Shown here: one piece after another, positions 28,444-36,827 of the stretch
How positions within the stretch are numbered: position 1 is the first letter of the stretch
Layout of the letters: each line of letters begins with the position of its first letter
Source of the DNA: Fimbriimonadaceae bacterium
GTDB taxonomy: Bacteria; Armatimonadota; Fimbriimonadia; Fimbriimonadales; Fimbriimonadaceae
Direction: 5' to 3'
NCBI GenBank assembly: GCA_026129685.1
Contig: JAHCHO010000004.1
Location: 409,091 to 473,090, forward strand
DNA: 64,000 nucleotides
The notes under the pieces: generated by a model
The model's input: only the letters and a program-made list of their open reading frames with translations
Told to the model about the DNA's origin: nothing
The model's database searches: none
Translations under genes and position numbers: made by a program

Positions 28444-29443
28444 CCCACCCCGCGTCGACGGACCTAACCTCGAAGCGAACCCTCCAGCGGGACTCTCCCC
28501 CGACGAACAGGCGTGCCGCTTCGCCCGCCAGCTTATCCGTCCCGTAGGGCGGATCGCCGACAACCAAGGGGTACCAACCTCCCCCTTCCATGAAGCGTAG
28601 GGGTTTGGTCCAGCCGGTCGGATCGGTAAGGTCACGGTTGAACGAAACGTACAGCCCCTCCTGCGCCCAACCCGCGTCGATCGCGCGGTTGAGCACCATA
28701 ACGTAGGCGTCAAGGAACGTGTTGTAGTGAACGGACGGCCCCCAAAAGGCATCGGGCTTCTCGCCGTGCCAATCGGACCCAACCGGTATGATGGGCTGCC
28801 CTCTTCCTCCAAGCCCCGGTTCGCAAAAAGCGCGGCCATCCCATAGCGACACTTTGCCGATCGGGCGCTCGAGGTCCAAAAGGTCCATCCGGCCGACGCA
28901 GACCCCTTGTTCGCTCGCCGACCCGCCGTAGGACCCGTAGAAAACGTAGAACCGCTCGCCCAGACGGTCCGGAAGGACGCAGAAGTCGCCGACGCCGCCC
29001 GCGAAGTACGCGTTACGGGTGTCGAATCGCTCCGAGCCCATTGGCGCGGCAAGAACCACCCCAAGGTCCTCCCAAGAGCGACCGCCGTCGAGCGACCTCG
29101 CGGCCCCGATCCGAGGTTCGGTCTGCCTTACGCCTCGGTCCGCGAAAGGACCGTCTGGCTCGAAGTGGTACCAACCGAACAGCGTTCCGTCCGAACGACG
29201 GTGGGTCGCCTCGAGCCAGCGTCCGCCCGCAACCGGCAGGTCAAAGGTCACCGCGACCGGGTTTCCCAAATGCTCGACGCCCGAGCCTTCCGCGCGCCAC
29301 GGATCGCGCGCCGACGAGAAAACCACGAAGCGACTCCCTTCCCAATGCGAGGGGCAGTTGCAGTCCGACTCGAACGCTCCCGACCAAGGAGCGTACGCGC
29401 CCGGGAGTCGAACCACGGGCGCGTCATCGATCTGGAGCGTCAC
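28427..29443 (-). CDS. Beta-propeller protein, glycosidase-like, unassigned
   Basis: A 338-residue protein with repeated strand patterns and Asp-box-like turns such as RSLDGGRSWEDLG (about residue 118), plus FYVFYGSYGG and GPSVHYNTFLDAYVMV. That is the blade style of sialidase, GH43 or DUF4185-type propellers. Late Trp/Tyr/Asp-rich segments could line a carbohydrate-binding centre, but a catalytic set cannot be named. No signal peptide is obvious. It is the first gene of a two-gene unit with the HEAT-repeat protein and begins 31 bp upstream of the convergent-side lipoprotein terminator region. Family assignment is low confidence. Confidence 0.6.
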   Translation of the reverse strand: MTLQIDDAPVVRLPGAYAPWSGAFESDCNCPSHWEGSRFVVFSSARDPWRAEGSGVEHLGNPVAVTFDLPVAGGRWLEATHRRSDGTLFGWYHFEPDGPFADRGVRQTEPRIGAARSLDGGRSWEDLGVVLAAPMGSERFDTRNAYFAGGVGDFCVLPDRLGERFYVFYGSYGGSASEQGVCVGRMDLLDLERPIGKVSLWDGRAFCEPGLGGRGQPIIPVGSDWHGEKPDAFWGPSVHYNTFLDAYVMVLNRAIDAGWAQEGLYVSFNRDLTDPTGWTKPLRFMEGGGWYPLVVGDPPYGTDKLAGEAARLFVGGESRWRVRFEVRSVDAGWDGRRL

Positions 29444-29474
29444 GACCCAGAATAGCCGAAAGGCCGCCGGTGCT

Positions 29475-29909
29475 CTAGTGGACGAGCGAAACCGTCACGA
29501 CCGATCCGTTCCAAACGGCCCGAATCTTCATGTTGTTCATCCGCTGATCGCCCGTCATCGAGATCGTCTTGGAATCGAGGTCCGACCCGTTCCGGCCCGC
29601 CTTGACGGTGAAGCTGACCACGGAGCTCGCATCGTTCCACGTATAGGAGGCGGCCGTCGATCGTGTGACCGTAGCGGCCGGCGTGACCCGGTTCGACGCG
29701 TCGTAGGCCTCCCCGTTCACCACGAAGTGGATGTTATCTGCGTCCATGTTGAACCCGACGATATCCACGTGAGACGTGAGCGGGTAATGGCTTCCCGCCG
29801 TGTCGCCGCCTCCGCCGCAGGCGATGATCAGCAGAGCGAAGAACGCGAGGGTGACCCGAACCGCCCAACCTTGGGCGGAAGGTCGCTTGGACAAACGCAA
29901 TACGTCCAT
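29475..29909 (-). CDS. Small lipoprotein, tandem family copy 1
   Basis: A 144-residue lipoprotein: a short basic N-terminus, the helix VRVTLAFFALLIIAC with the lipobox Cys at about residue 31, then a Gly/Ser linker and an all-beta domain of about 100 residues. Its YPLTSHVDIVGFN start, single YTW, ISMTGDQ and final MKIRAVWNGSVVTVSL recur in the next two genes upstream (30044 and 30638). The family is unknown to me. It has a near-consensus promoter with the -10 6 bp before the ATG. No partner gene overlaps it. Confidence 0.75.
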   Translation of the reverse strand: MDVLRLSKRPSAQGWAVRVTLAFFALLIIACGGGGDTAGSHYPLTSHVDIVGFNMDADNIHFVVNGEAYDASNRVTPAATVTRSTAASYTWNDASSVVSFTVKAGRNGSDLDSKTISMTGDQRMNNMKIRAVWNGSVVTVSLVH

Positions 29910-29915
29910 GGGCGC

Positions 29916-29944
29916 ATGATAGGGCGTTCGGGGCTAGCTGTCAA
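29916..29944 (-). promoter_or_regulatory. Promoter of lipoprotein copy 1
   Basis: TTGACA (29939-29944) and TATCAT (29916-29921) are separated by 17 bp. The -10 ends 6 bp before the ATG at 29909, so transcription should begin at the start codon. Confidence 0.75.
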
Positions 29945-30001
29945 GGGGTTACGACAAAATGCGCTCGCCTTCGCCCAACAATTCGTGTTGCGGGAATGTC
30001 G

Positions 30002-30036
30002 AGGCGGGCGCCGACAAAGGACCGAGCGGCGCCCGC
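30002..30036 (-). terminator. Hairpin after lipoprotein copy 2
   Basis: A perfect 11-bp GC-rich inverted repeat (30002-30012 with 30026-30036), 7 bp after the stop of copy 2 and without a T-run. Confidence 0.5.
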
Positions 30037-30043
30037 CATCGAC

Positions 30044-30520
30044 CTAGTTGACGACCGTCAGGACGAGGTTCCCTCCGTCCCAGAGGGCACGGAGCTTCAT
30101 TCCTCGGCCGCGTTCGGCGCCCGTCATCGTGATCATCTGCTCCCGCAAGACCGTGCCGTTGCGGCCGGCCCGGACGGTGAAGCTGACCTGGGAGGTTTCG
30201 CTGTTCCACGTGTAGTTGCCCGCGCTGCTTCGTTCGCTGGCGGTTCCGGCAAGAACGCGATTGTAGTCGGCAAAGTCCTCGGAGTTGATCAGGAAGTGAA
30301 TGTTCGCCGAATCGTTGTTGACCCCAAGAATCCGGACGAACGTCGTCAGCGGGTAACTCGTCCCACTGGAGGAGTCGCTCCCGCCGCAAGCAAGGATCAG
30401 TAGCACAAAAAGTGCGATGGTGACGCGCACGCCCCAGAACTGAAGGGGCGGTCTGCTGGTAGCGGCACCGCTCGATGGAGCGGCGTCATGGACACGAGGG
30501 GACTGGTTCGTAGCGTCCAT
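30044..30520 (-). CDS. Small lipoprotein, tandem family copy 2
   Basis: A 158-residue paralogue of the genes at 29475 and 30638. It has a longer polar N-terminus, then PPLQFWGVRVTIALFVLLILAC with the lipidated Cys near residue 46, a Ser-rich linker and the shared beta domain (YPLTTFVRILGVN, YTW, ITMTGAER, MKLRALWDGGNLVLTV). The PPLQFWGVRVT stretch is identical to copy 3, and about 20 bp there are also identical in DNA, pointing to fairly recent duplication or gene conversion. It has its own -10 and its own terminator hairpin. Confidence 0.75.
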   Translation of the reverse strand: MDATNQSPRVHDAAPSSGAATSRPPLQFWGVRVTIALFVLLILACGGSDSSSGTSYPLTTFVRILGVNNDSANIHFLINSEDFADYNRVLAGTASERSSAGNYTWNSETSQVSFTVRAGRNGTVLREQMITMTGAERGRGMKLRALWDGGNLVLTVVN

Positions 30521-30526
30521 GGCCCC

Positions 30527-30532
30527 ATCTTA
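30527..30532 (-). promoter_or_regulatory. -10 hexamer of lipoprotein copy 2
   Basis: TAAGAT ends 6 bp before the ATG at 30520. The -35 region is poor compared with copies 1 and 3. Confidence 0.45.
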
Positions 30533-30597
30533 GGACCCTCAATGGAACCTGGAGCGAGGTTGGGCCAAAAGACCCGCTCCAACTCACGAAGGTGTTC

Positions 30598-30629
30598 TCG
30601 CCGGGCTCTGCGAGGGGAGGGCCCGGCGA
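30598..30629 (-). terminator. Hairpin after lipoprotein copy 3
   Basis: A 9-bp perfect GC-rich stem (30598-30606 with 30621-30629), 8 bp after the stop of copy 3 and without a T-run. Confidence 0.45.
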
Positions 30630-30637
30630 ATGCGCGG

Positions 30638-31075
30638 CTAGGGGCTGATCAGCGAGAGAGTGAGCGTTTCGCCGTTCCAAACGGCCCGGATCCTCATTCC
30701 TTGGCTCGCTTGCTCGCCCGTCATGGAGATAAGCGAGTGCGAGTACTCGTACGTATCGCCGACGGCGACCCTCAGGTTCTGATGGTGAGCGGCAGTGTCC
30801 CAAGTGTAGGTATCGGGGGACGTCTGCTCGCCGTGCGAACTCGCCGCCACCGAAGGACCGAACGCCGTCGCATCGGGACCGATCTTGAACTTGACCGCGT
30901 AGGTCCCTTCGTTGTAAGCCACCAGCGTCACGTGCCGAGTGGTCGGATAGCCGCCGCCCTCCGACGAGGACTGCCCCCCACCGCAGGCCAGGACCAGGAG
31001 CACAAAGAAGGCGATCGTGACCCGAACTCCCCAGAACTGAAGGGGCGGGCGCTTGGCAGACCGTTTGGTTTCCAC
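30638..31075 (-). CDS. Small lipoprotein, tandem family copy 3
   Basis: A 145-residue paralogue beginning with GTG. After KRPPLQFWGVRVTIAFFVLLVLAC (lipobox Cys near residue 31) comes a Gly/Ser linker and the shared beta domain (YPTTRHVTLVAYN, YTW, ISMTGEQ, MRIRAVWNGETLTLSL). The middle of the domain differs most between copies, while the ends are conserved. The gene lies 53 bp downstream of the cyclase-STAND gene but has its own near-consensus promoter, so it need not be co-transcribed with it. Confidence 0.75.
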   Translation of the reverse strand: METKRSAKRPPLQFWGVRVTIAFFVLLVLACGGGQSSSEGGGYPTTRHVTLVAYNEGTYAVKFKIGPDATAFGPSVAASSHGEQTSPDTYTWDTAAHHQNLRVAVGDTYEYSHSLISMTGEQASQGMRIRAVWNGETLTLSLISP

Positions 31076-31081
31076 AGGCCC

Positions 31082-31110
31082 ATCATAGGGCTACGGCCCC
31101 ACCCTGTCAA
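31082..31110 (-). promoter_or_regulatory. Promoter of lipoprotein copy 3
   Basis: TTGACA (31105-31110) and TATGAT (31082-31087) are separated by 17 bp. The -10 ends 6 bp before the GTG start at 31075. Same geometry as copy 1. Confidence 0.75.
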
Positions 31111-31127
31111 GCGGGTTCAGTTGAAGT

Positions 31128-33869
31128 TCATTCTCGCTCAGCGGCTCTGCGAGCTTCAATCGACGCATCGCCGCTTCCTGATCTGACGAGAAGCTGAAAC
31201 CTCTCATCTCCAAGGTTGGTGCGACACGCCTCGACGAACCGCCGCATCGTCGGCTCCCGGTTGGGGCCGAGGGCCACCCCCGTCTCGCGACGCAATCCCA
31301 CGGCCCGACCCCACAGGTCCGCCGCCGCCTCCGCGTCGCCCGCTTCGAGGCGCACGATCGCCAGCCCTTCGAACGCGTGCGCCAGCCCGGGCCGATCGTC
31401 CAGGTCGCGCTGAATCTCGATCGCCTCCCGATAGTTGGCGTCCGCCGCCGCCAGATCGCCCTCCTGCACCAGCAACTCACCCAGGTTCATCAGGCAGATG
31501 CCGACCTGGCGACGGTCGCCCACGTCGCGGGCGACCGTCAGCGCCTCGGCGTAGTAGTCGTGCGCCGATGCCCGGTCCCCTTGGTCAAAGGCGACCGCGC
31601 CAAGGTTGTTCAGGACTGCCGCCAGCCGGATTCGGTTACCGGTGCCCGACCAATGGGCGCGCGCCCGTTCGAAGAACTCCCTCGCCAGACCGTGGTCCTT
31701 GGTCAGGTGGCCGAGGCGCCCAAGGTTGTTGTGGAGGTTGGCTTCCGAGGGCGGGTCCGGCGCCGCGCCATAGAGGTTGAGCGCCCGCTCCGCATACCCC
31801 CGTGCCTCCGCGAATCGTCCCTGCTCGGTGGAGACGTAGCACAGATTGTTCAGTACCCCGGCGGTGCGTCCCGGCAAGGCGAGCGACTCGAACGCCGCCA
31901 TCGCTTCCCCATACCTTTCGGTCGCGGCGACAAGATCGCCGAGGAACAGGCACACGCTTCCCAGAAGGTTCTTCGCGTCGGCCAACGCTTCGGAGACGGG
32001 GGTCTCGCCTTCCGTCAATCGCTCGAGTTCCTCGCGCGCCTCTCGGAATCGGCTCCGCCCCAACCAGTAGCCTTTGCAGTGGTTCGCCAAAGCCAGAGCC
32101 GAATCGCGATCGCTGGTCGCCGCCAAGCACCGGATCGCCGCCCGCAGGTTCTCGCGGTCGAGATCGAAGGCCTTGAGGCCCTCCGCCTGGTTCGGCCCCT
32201 GCAGACCGGACGCGTTCGACCGCGCCCAGTCCAAGAAGTAGGCGGCATGGCGCCGGCGCGTCTCTTCCCGCGCCGCCGGATCCAACTTCTCTTCGGCGTA
32301 CGCCCGAATCGGGTTGAGGAATCGGTAGCGCGGTTGTCCGTCCTCAAGTAGGATCACCAGCGACTTGTCGACCAGTGCGGCGAGATGATCTTCCACCGCC
32401 CAGTCGTCGAGGTCGTCGTCCCCGCAAACCTGTCGCGCCGCCTCGAGAGACCATCCCCCCGCGAACACCGAGAGTCGGGCGAGCGCCGTTCGCTCCGCCT
32501 CGCTCAGCAGGTCCCAAGACCAGTCGATGAGCGCCCTCAGGGTCTGCTGGCGCGGTAGGCGCCCGCGCGTGCCGCCCGCCAACAACCGGAACATTTCGTC
32601 GAGTTTGGATTCGATCTGCTCGATCGTCATTCCCCGCACCCGCGCGGCGGCCAACTCCAGCGCCAACGGAATGCCGTCGAGGCGGGCGCACAGGCGGCAG
32701 ACCACGTCCACATTCGCCTCGGAGAGCGCGAAGCCGGGTCTGGCTCGGGCCGCAAGGTCGAGGAACAGCCGTACGGAAGAGAACTCGAGAGCGGCGGCGG
32801 GAGTGTGCCGTCGGTCCGGTTCGGGTGTCGGCAGACTCGGGACCCGGTAGACCTGCTCCGAAGGGATCGCGAGCGGTTCGCGCGAGGTGGCAAGCATGCG
32901 AAGGCAGGGGCAACGCTCCAGGAGGCGGCGGGCCAAGCGGGCAGCGTCTTCGATCACGTGCTCGCAGTTGTCGAGCAGCAACAGCGTTTCCTCCGAACCG
33001 ATCCGCGCGATGGCCGCCTCGATCGCCGAGCGCTCAGGGGTTTCCGCGACCCCGACCGCCTCGGCGATCCGATCGTCCAGCCGACCTCCCGCCGGCACTT
33101 CGGCGAACTCGGCCAGCCACACGCCGCCCACGTGACGCTCCACGCTGTCCGAGCCGAACTGAAGCATCAGCCGGGTTTTGCCCGTTCCACCGCTCCCCGT
33201 CAGCGTCACGAGTCGAGCCTTCCTCGTGAGGTCGGCGAGGTCGGCCAACTCCTGTTCGCGTCCGATGATCGCCGTCTCGAGCACGGGCAGGTTGGTTTGG
33301 TCCGGCCGGAGGCTCCGAAGAGGCGGAAACACCGTCGGCAAGCCGGACCCGATGGCCTGCCAAACCCGCATTGGCTCCCGCAGGTCTTTCAGACGATGGA
33401 AGCCAAGGTCGATCAGTTCGGACTCGCCAAGAGCCGGTTCGAGGACCGCCCGCGTGGCTTCGGATACGAGAATCTGGTCCCCGTGCCCGATGCCCAGCAA
33501 CCGCGCCGTTCGATTGGCGACCGGCCCGAAGTAGTCGCCGTCCCGAAACTGGGCGTACTCGCCCGTATGGAGCGCCATCCGCACCTTCACGCGGTCCACG
33601 GCCTTCCACGTCGCCCCTTGAAGCAGGCGTTGGATGGCGACACACGCCTCGAGCGCCCGCGCCGCGCTCTGAAACGCCGCGAAGAACCCGTCGCCCGTGC
33701 CCTTGATGACGTACCCCTCGTGCGCCACGATCCCGTCTCGAAGGATGGTGTCGTGCGTCTCGAGGTTGTGCGCCGCAATCTCGGCGGGCAGGTCCTCCCA
33801 CATCCGCGTGCTCCCCTCGATGTCGGAGAAGAAGAACGTGACGTTCCCGGTGGGGTTCTGGGCGGACAT
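31128..33869 (-). CDS. Class III nucleotidyl cyclase - STAND ATPase - TPR sensor protein
   Basis: A multidomain signalling protein of about 913 residues. Numbered from ATG 33869: a class III cyclase domain (1-170) with the metal Asp16 in FFFSDIEGST, Lys56 and Asp60 in VIKGTGDGFFAAF, and the catalytic Asn119/Arg123 in NRTARLL, so it looks active. Next is an NB-ARC/STAND ATPase (about 190-450) with Walker A GSGGTGKT at 225-232 and a Walker B LLLLDNCEH. A winged-helix region follows, then TPRs from about 680 to 870 (NNLCYVSTEQGRFAEARGYA). Mycobacterial cyclase-ATPase proteins often end in a LuxR HTH; none is visible here. A GTG 4 codons upstream is an alternative start. Output is probably cAMP. 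It is followed by the lipoprotein array. Confidence 0.88.
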   Translation of the reverse strand: MSAQNPTGNVTFFFSDIEGSTRMWEDLPAEIAAHNLETHDTILRDGIVAHEGYVIKGTGDGFFAAFQSAARALEACVAIQRLLQGATWKAVDRVKVRMALHTGEYAQFRDGDYFGPVANRTARLLGIGHGDQILVSEATRAVLEPALGESELIDLGFHRLKDLREPMRVWQAIGSGLPTVFPPLRSLRPDQTNLPVLETAIIGREQELADLADLTRKARLVTLTGSGGTGKTRLMLQFGSDSVERHVGGVWLAEFAEVPAGGRLDDRIAEAVGVAETPERSAIEAAIARIGSEETLLLLDNCEHVIEDAARLARRLLERCPCLRMLATSREPLAIPSEQVYRVPSLPTPEPDRRHTPAAALEFSSVRLFLDLAARARPGFALSEANVDVVCRLCARLDGIPLALELAAARVRGMTIEQIESKLDEMFRLLAGGTRGRLPRQQTLRALIDWSWDLLSEAERTALARLSVFAGGWSLEAARQVCGDDDLDDWAVEDHLAALVDKSLVILLEDGQPRYRFLNPIRAYAEEKLDPAAREETRRRHAAYFLDWARSNASGLQGPNQAEGLKAFDLDRENLRAAIRCLAATSDRDSALALANHCKGYWLGRSRFREAREELERLTEGETPVSEALADAKNLLGSVCLFLGDLVAATERYGEAMAAFESLALPGRTAGVLNNLCYVSTEQGRFAEARGYAERALNLYGAAPDPPSEANLHNNLGRLGHLTKDHGLAREFFERARAHWSGTGNRIRLAAVLNNLGAVAFDQGDRASAHDYYAEALTVARDVGDRRQVGICLMNLGELLVQEGDLAAADANYREAIEIQRDLDDRPGLAHAFEGLAIVRLEAGDAEAAADLWGRAVGLRRETGVALGPNREPTMRRFVEACRTNLGDERFQLLVRSGSGDASIEARRAAERE

Positions 33870-33897
33870 GCCTACCGCCACGATACCGAAGCCGAAG

Positions 33898-34728
33898 TCA
33901 CGGGGATTCGGGTCGGCCCAGCGGTTGATCGAACTCCTCGCCCACCCGGGCCAGTTCGTCCTCCGCCGCCGAAAGCATCTTCAGTTCGCCAAGCGCGTCG
34001 CGGAGTCCGGAGACGCCCGGCTCGCGATCGGGACGATAGTGGCGCGCCGCGAGTTTCGTCACCTGGTCCGCGACCTCGCGCATCTCCGCCAGGACGACTT
34101 CCATCGAGGTGCGTCGTCCCTCCGACTCCGGTTCGCAGGCGAGGATGAGCAGACGACTCATTGCCGCCTCGACCGAGCGTAACGCTTTCTCCTTGGCGGA
34201 AGCCCACGGCGACTCGCCGGAAGCGGCCTTCCATACCGGCGATTCAAGGGCGGAGCGGGTGTCCCACCACGCCTCCGCCCCTTCCTCGAGTTTCCCCAGC
34301 ACGGCGGCGGGAAGGTAGCCCTCGAATCCCCCGGAGAAGGCCGAGGTGTAGAGACGGTAGAGCACACCGCGCGATCCCAGCCGGAGTCGGGCCGCCTCCT
34401 GGTCGGCTTTGTCGCGCCGCTGACTCACCGTCACCGCGAGAGTCACCCACACACTGACCGCCACCGTCCCGGCGATGGAGACCACCGGGCCGGGCGGCCA
34501 GTTCATCCCCCCGACGAGGACGCCGATCGCGCCCCCCATCGAGCCGAAGATGACGCCCGCCGCCGCGCCGAGAACCGCCGTTTGCCACGAACCGTCCCGC
34601 ATCGTCACTTGGGTGGCAAGGTAGTTCGAAAGGTGGGGGTACTTGCGGTCCCCGCCCCAGCCCGGAACCTGACGAAGTTCGCGAAACTGACCCAGGGCGG
34701 TGAAAGGCTGGTTCGGGTGGATCGGCAT
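33898..34728 (-). CDS. Membrane protein of unknown function
   Basis: A 276-residue protein. An N-terminal soluble stretch of about 50 residues is followed by two membrane helices (about 52-72, a Gly-rich AAGVIFGSMGGAIGVLVGG, and 80-100) and a long cytoplasmic-looking helical domain with charged heptads (ESEGRRTSMEVVLAEMREVA). No motif was recognised. It ends 29 bp upstream of the cyclase-STAND gene on the same strand, so it may be transcribed with it and could be a membrane partner of that sensor; this is inference from position only. Confidence 0.65.
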   Translation of the reverse strand: MPIHPNQPFTALGQFRELRQVPGWGGDRKYPHLSNYLATQVTMRDGSWQTAVLGAAAGVIFGSMGGAIGVLVGGMNWPPGPVVSIAGTVAVSVWVTLAVTVSQRRDKADQEAARLRLGSRGVLYRLYTSAFSGGFEGYLPAAVLGKLEEGAEAWWDTRSALESPVWKAASGESPWASAKEKALRSVEAAMSRLLILACEPESEGRRTSMEVVLAEMREVADQVTKLAARHYRPDREPGVSGLRDALGELKMLSAAEDELARVGEEFDQPLGRPESP

Positions 34729-34806
34729 GGACGCGTGATTCCTATCGTCAGAGCGATTACGGTCGTCCGGGCGCGCCGGTTGCGCCCTCCGCGCCTGTCC
34801 CCTTCG

Positions 34807-35532
34807 TCACTTCACGACGGCAAAGAGCTTTGGGTCCGGGGTGCCGTCCACAACCAGCTTCACTTCCCATACCGCCTGGACCGAAAGCGGTCTTCCTTCG
34901 GCCTGAAAAGTGCTCTTGAGCGTGTACCGGCGCAGGTCGCCGGCTTCCGACACCAGCATTTCAAAGTCGCCGGACGGGTTCGCCGCGGAAAACGCTCGGT
35001 ACTTCCCCGCGATTCGATGAACCGACTCGCCCCCGAACGCGACCTTGCCCGCGTACACCAGCGAAGCCCACTGGTTCTTGCGGAAGGTCAAGTCCTCCTT
35101 CCGACCGATCGCCACGTCCAGGGGCATCGATTGGTCGGCCAAGCTCTTGGCGGCGGCGCTGTAAACCCCGCCGATATCGAGTTTGCCGAACGGGGTGTCC
35201 ATCTTCTCGATCAGTCGCTTGACGTTCTCGCTGCCCGGCAGATAGTCGGGGGTGTCGTAACTGAAGGTCTTGCCGTCGCTCGTCACGAGCGTGCTTCGAG
35301 CGTCGTTCCCGGTCATGCGCTGACGCAAGTAGAGCTTCCCGGGCCGCTCGTACTGGATCGCCGTCGCGCATTCGATGGCCATCGTTCCGAGCGTCTGCTT
35401 CATCGCGATGGTCCCGGTAAGGGTCTTCGCCTCGAAGTACCGGGCGAACATCTTGCTGACGAGGCTCGCCGGCGTTGGGGCGCCCGCTTGGGCGCCGGCG
35501 GAAATCAGGGCAACGGCGATGATAGGGTTCAT
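34807..35532 (-). CDS. Exported LolA-like / DUF2092-like protein
   Basis: A 241-residue protein with a short signal peptide (MNPIIAVALISAGAQAGA) and the pattern of the LolA/LolB/DUF2092 fold: an N-terminal helix (SLVSKMFARYFEAKTLTGTI) followed by a curved antiparallel sheet with RPGKLYLRQ, SDGKTFSYDTPDY and ending in VKLVVDGTPDPKLFAV. Such proteins bind lipids or lipoproteins in the periplasm. The ATG at 35532 overlaps the stop of the adenosyltransferase gene by 4 bp, indicating one operon, although the functions seem unrelated. Confidence 0.72.
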   Translation of the reverse strand: MNPIIAVALISAGAQAGAPTPASLVSKMFARYFEAKTLTGTIAMKQTLGTMAIECATAIQYERPGKLYLRQRMTGNDARSTLVTSDGKTFSYDTPDYLPGSENVKRLIEKMDTPFGKLDIGGVYSAAAKSLADQSMPLDVAIGRKEDLTFRKNQWASLVYAGKVAFGGESVHRIAGKYRAFSAANPSGDFEMLVSEAGDLRRYTLKSTFQAEGRPLSVQAVWEVKLVVDGTPDPKLFAVVK

Positions 35533-36080
35533 GAATTCTTGATCCACTTGACGTCGGGCACCCGGGCGTGATGGTTCGCGTACCGGGCGGCGACGAAGAG
35601 CCAATCGGAAAGACGGTTGAGGTAGCGCAACGGTTCGGGCCGGACCGCCTCGACCTCCGCGAGCGCCCATAGAGCGCGTTCGGCGCGTCGGCATACCGCT
35701 CGCGCCAGGTGCAACCGTGCGGCCGGCTCCGATCCACCGGGCAGAACGAACGTCTTGAGTTCTTCGAGCGAGGCGTCCATCCGGTCCATATCCGCCTCGA
35801 GTTCCTCGCAGTCCGGATCCCCGACCGACTCGACGGCAAACTCCGCGTCCGGCGCGCAACCCACCTCCGCCCCAAGGTCGAACAAACGATGCTGGACCTC
35901 GCCGAGCCGGGCGCCCAGGAACGACTCGGCGCAAGCCGCGCGAGCCGACCCGACGTGGGCGTTGAGTTCGTCGATCTCGCCAACGGCGTGAATGCGCGGG
36001 TTGGTCTTGGCGACCCTCGATCCGCCGTACAAGCCGGTCTCTCCCCCGTCGCCGCTTCTCGTGTAGATGCGCATCGCCAT
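35529..36080 (-). CDS. PduO-type cob(I)alamin adenosyltransferase
   Basis: Transfers adenosyl from ATP to cob(I)alamin to make coenzyme B12. The N-terminal ATP-binding loop IYTRSGDGGETGLYGGSRV (residues 5-23) is canonical, as are HAVGEIDELNAHVG, the central helix with RLFDLGAEVG and the C-terminal LNRLSDWLFVAARYAN. 183 residues matches the family. It lies 3 bp downstream of the WecG-type glycosyltransferase gene and overlaps the LolA-like gene. Implies a B12-dependent enzyme in this organism; none is in the window. Confidence 0.93.
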   Translation of the reverse strand: MAMRIYTRSGDGGETGLYGGSRVAKTNPRIHAVGEIDELNAHVGSARAACAESFLGARLGEVQHRLFDLGAEVGCAPDAEFAVESVGDPDCEELEADMDRMDASLEELKTFVLPGGSEPAARLHLARAVCRRAERALWALAEVEAVRPEPLRYLNRLSDWLFVAARYANHHARVPDVKWIKNS

Positions 36081-36083
36081 CGG

Positions 36084-36827
36084 TTACCGCCGGGTCAACA
36101 CCATCCAGACGAACTTGGGCAGCGTCAAAGCTTTCGGAAGCTTGCGCGGGTTCAAGATCAGACGCCAGAGCCACTCCAGGTTCAGCCGCTGAACGATCCT
36201 AGGAGCGCGCTTCGCTTTGCCGCCGAATACGTCCAGCGAGCCGCCCACCCCGATCCCCACCTTCGCCCGATGAAGGTGGCGCGTTCGCCACAAGAACTTC
36301 TCCTGGCGCGGGATGCCCATCGCGACGATCAGTACGTCGGGGTGATAGGCCGCCACCTCCGCCGCCACCGTTTCGTCGCTCTCCGGGGGGAAATAGCCGT
36401 GCCGCGTGCCCACGATGTTGCACCCCGGATAGAGCAATCGGAGTCGCTCGGCCGCCATCTCCGCCACCCCGGGCGCCGCGCCGAGGAGGAAGATCCGATA
36501 GCCGTGGTCGGCGCTGAGACCGCAAATCCTGGCGACCAGGTCCACCCCGCTGACCCGTTCCGGAAGCGCAATGCCGCGCCGACGCAACGCCCAGAGCACG
36601 CCAATCGAATCGGGCGTCGCGAGCGAGGCGCCCGCCTGGACCTCGCGCAACTCGGCGTCCGTCTGTGCCAGCACGATCGCGCTCGTGTCCACCGTGACGA
36701 CCAGCGACGGCTCTCCAACCCGAATCAACGACTCGATCGCCGCGATCGCCCGGTCCATGTCCACCAAATCGACCGGCGTACCCAGAATGGGGGCGAGATC
36801 GCGGGCAACGGAAGAGGTCTCAACCAT
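36084..36827 (-). CDS. WecG/TagA/CpsF-family glycosyltransferase
   Basis: A 247-residue GT26 enzyme, of the kind that adds N-acetylmannosamine(uronic acid) or a similar sugar to a lipid-linked intermediate in surface-polysaccharide or teichoic-acid-like synthesis. Signature segments are present: VTVDTSAIVLAQTD (near residues 42-55), ATPDSIGVLWALR, GYRIFLLGAAPGVAE, GIPRQEKFL and GVGGSLDVFGGKAKRAP, plus the ending LEWLWRLILNPRKLPK. I chose ATG 36827 because the 28 residues of the longer frame do not match the family. First gene of a three-gene operon with the adenosyltransferase and the LolA-like protein. Confidence 0.88.
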   Translation of the reverse strand: MVETSSVARDLAPILGTPVDLVDMDRAIAAIESLIRVGEPSLVVTVDTSAIVLAQTDAELREVQAGASLATPDSIGVLWALRRRGIALPERVSGVDLVARICGLSADHGYRIFLLGAAPGVAEMAAERLRLLYPGCNIVGTRHGYFPPESDETVAAEVAAYHPDVLIVAMGIPRQEKFLWRTRHLHRAKVGIGVGGSLDVFGGKAKRAPRIVQRLNLEWLWRLILNPRKLPKALTLPKFVWMVLTRR

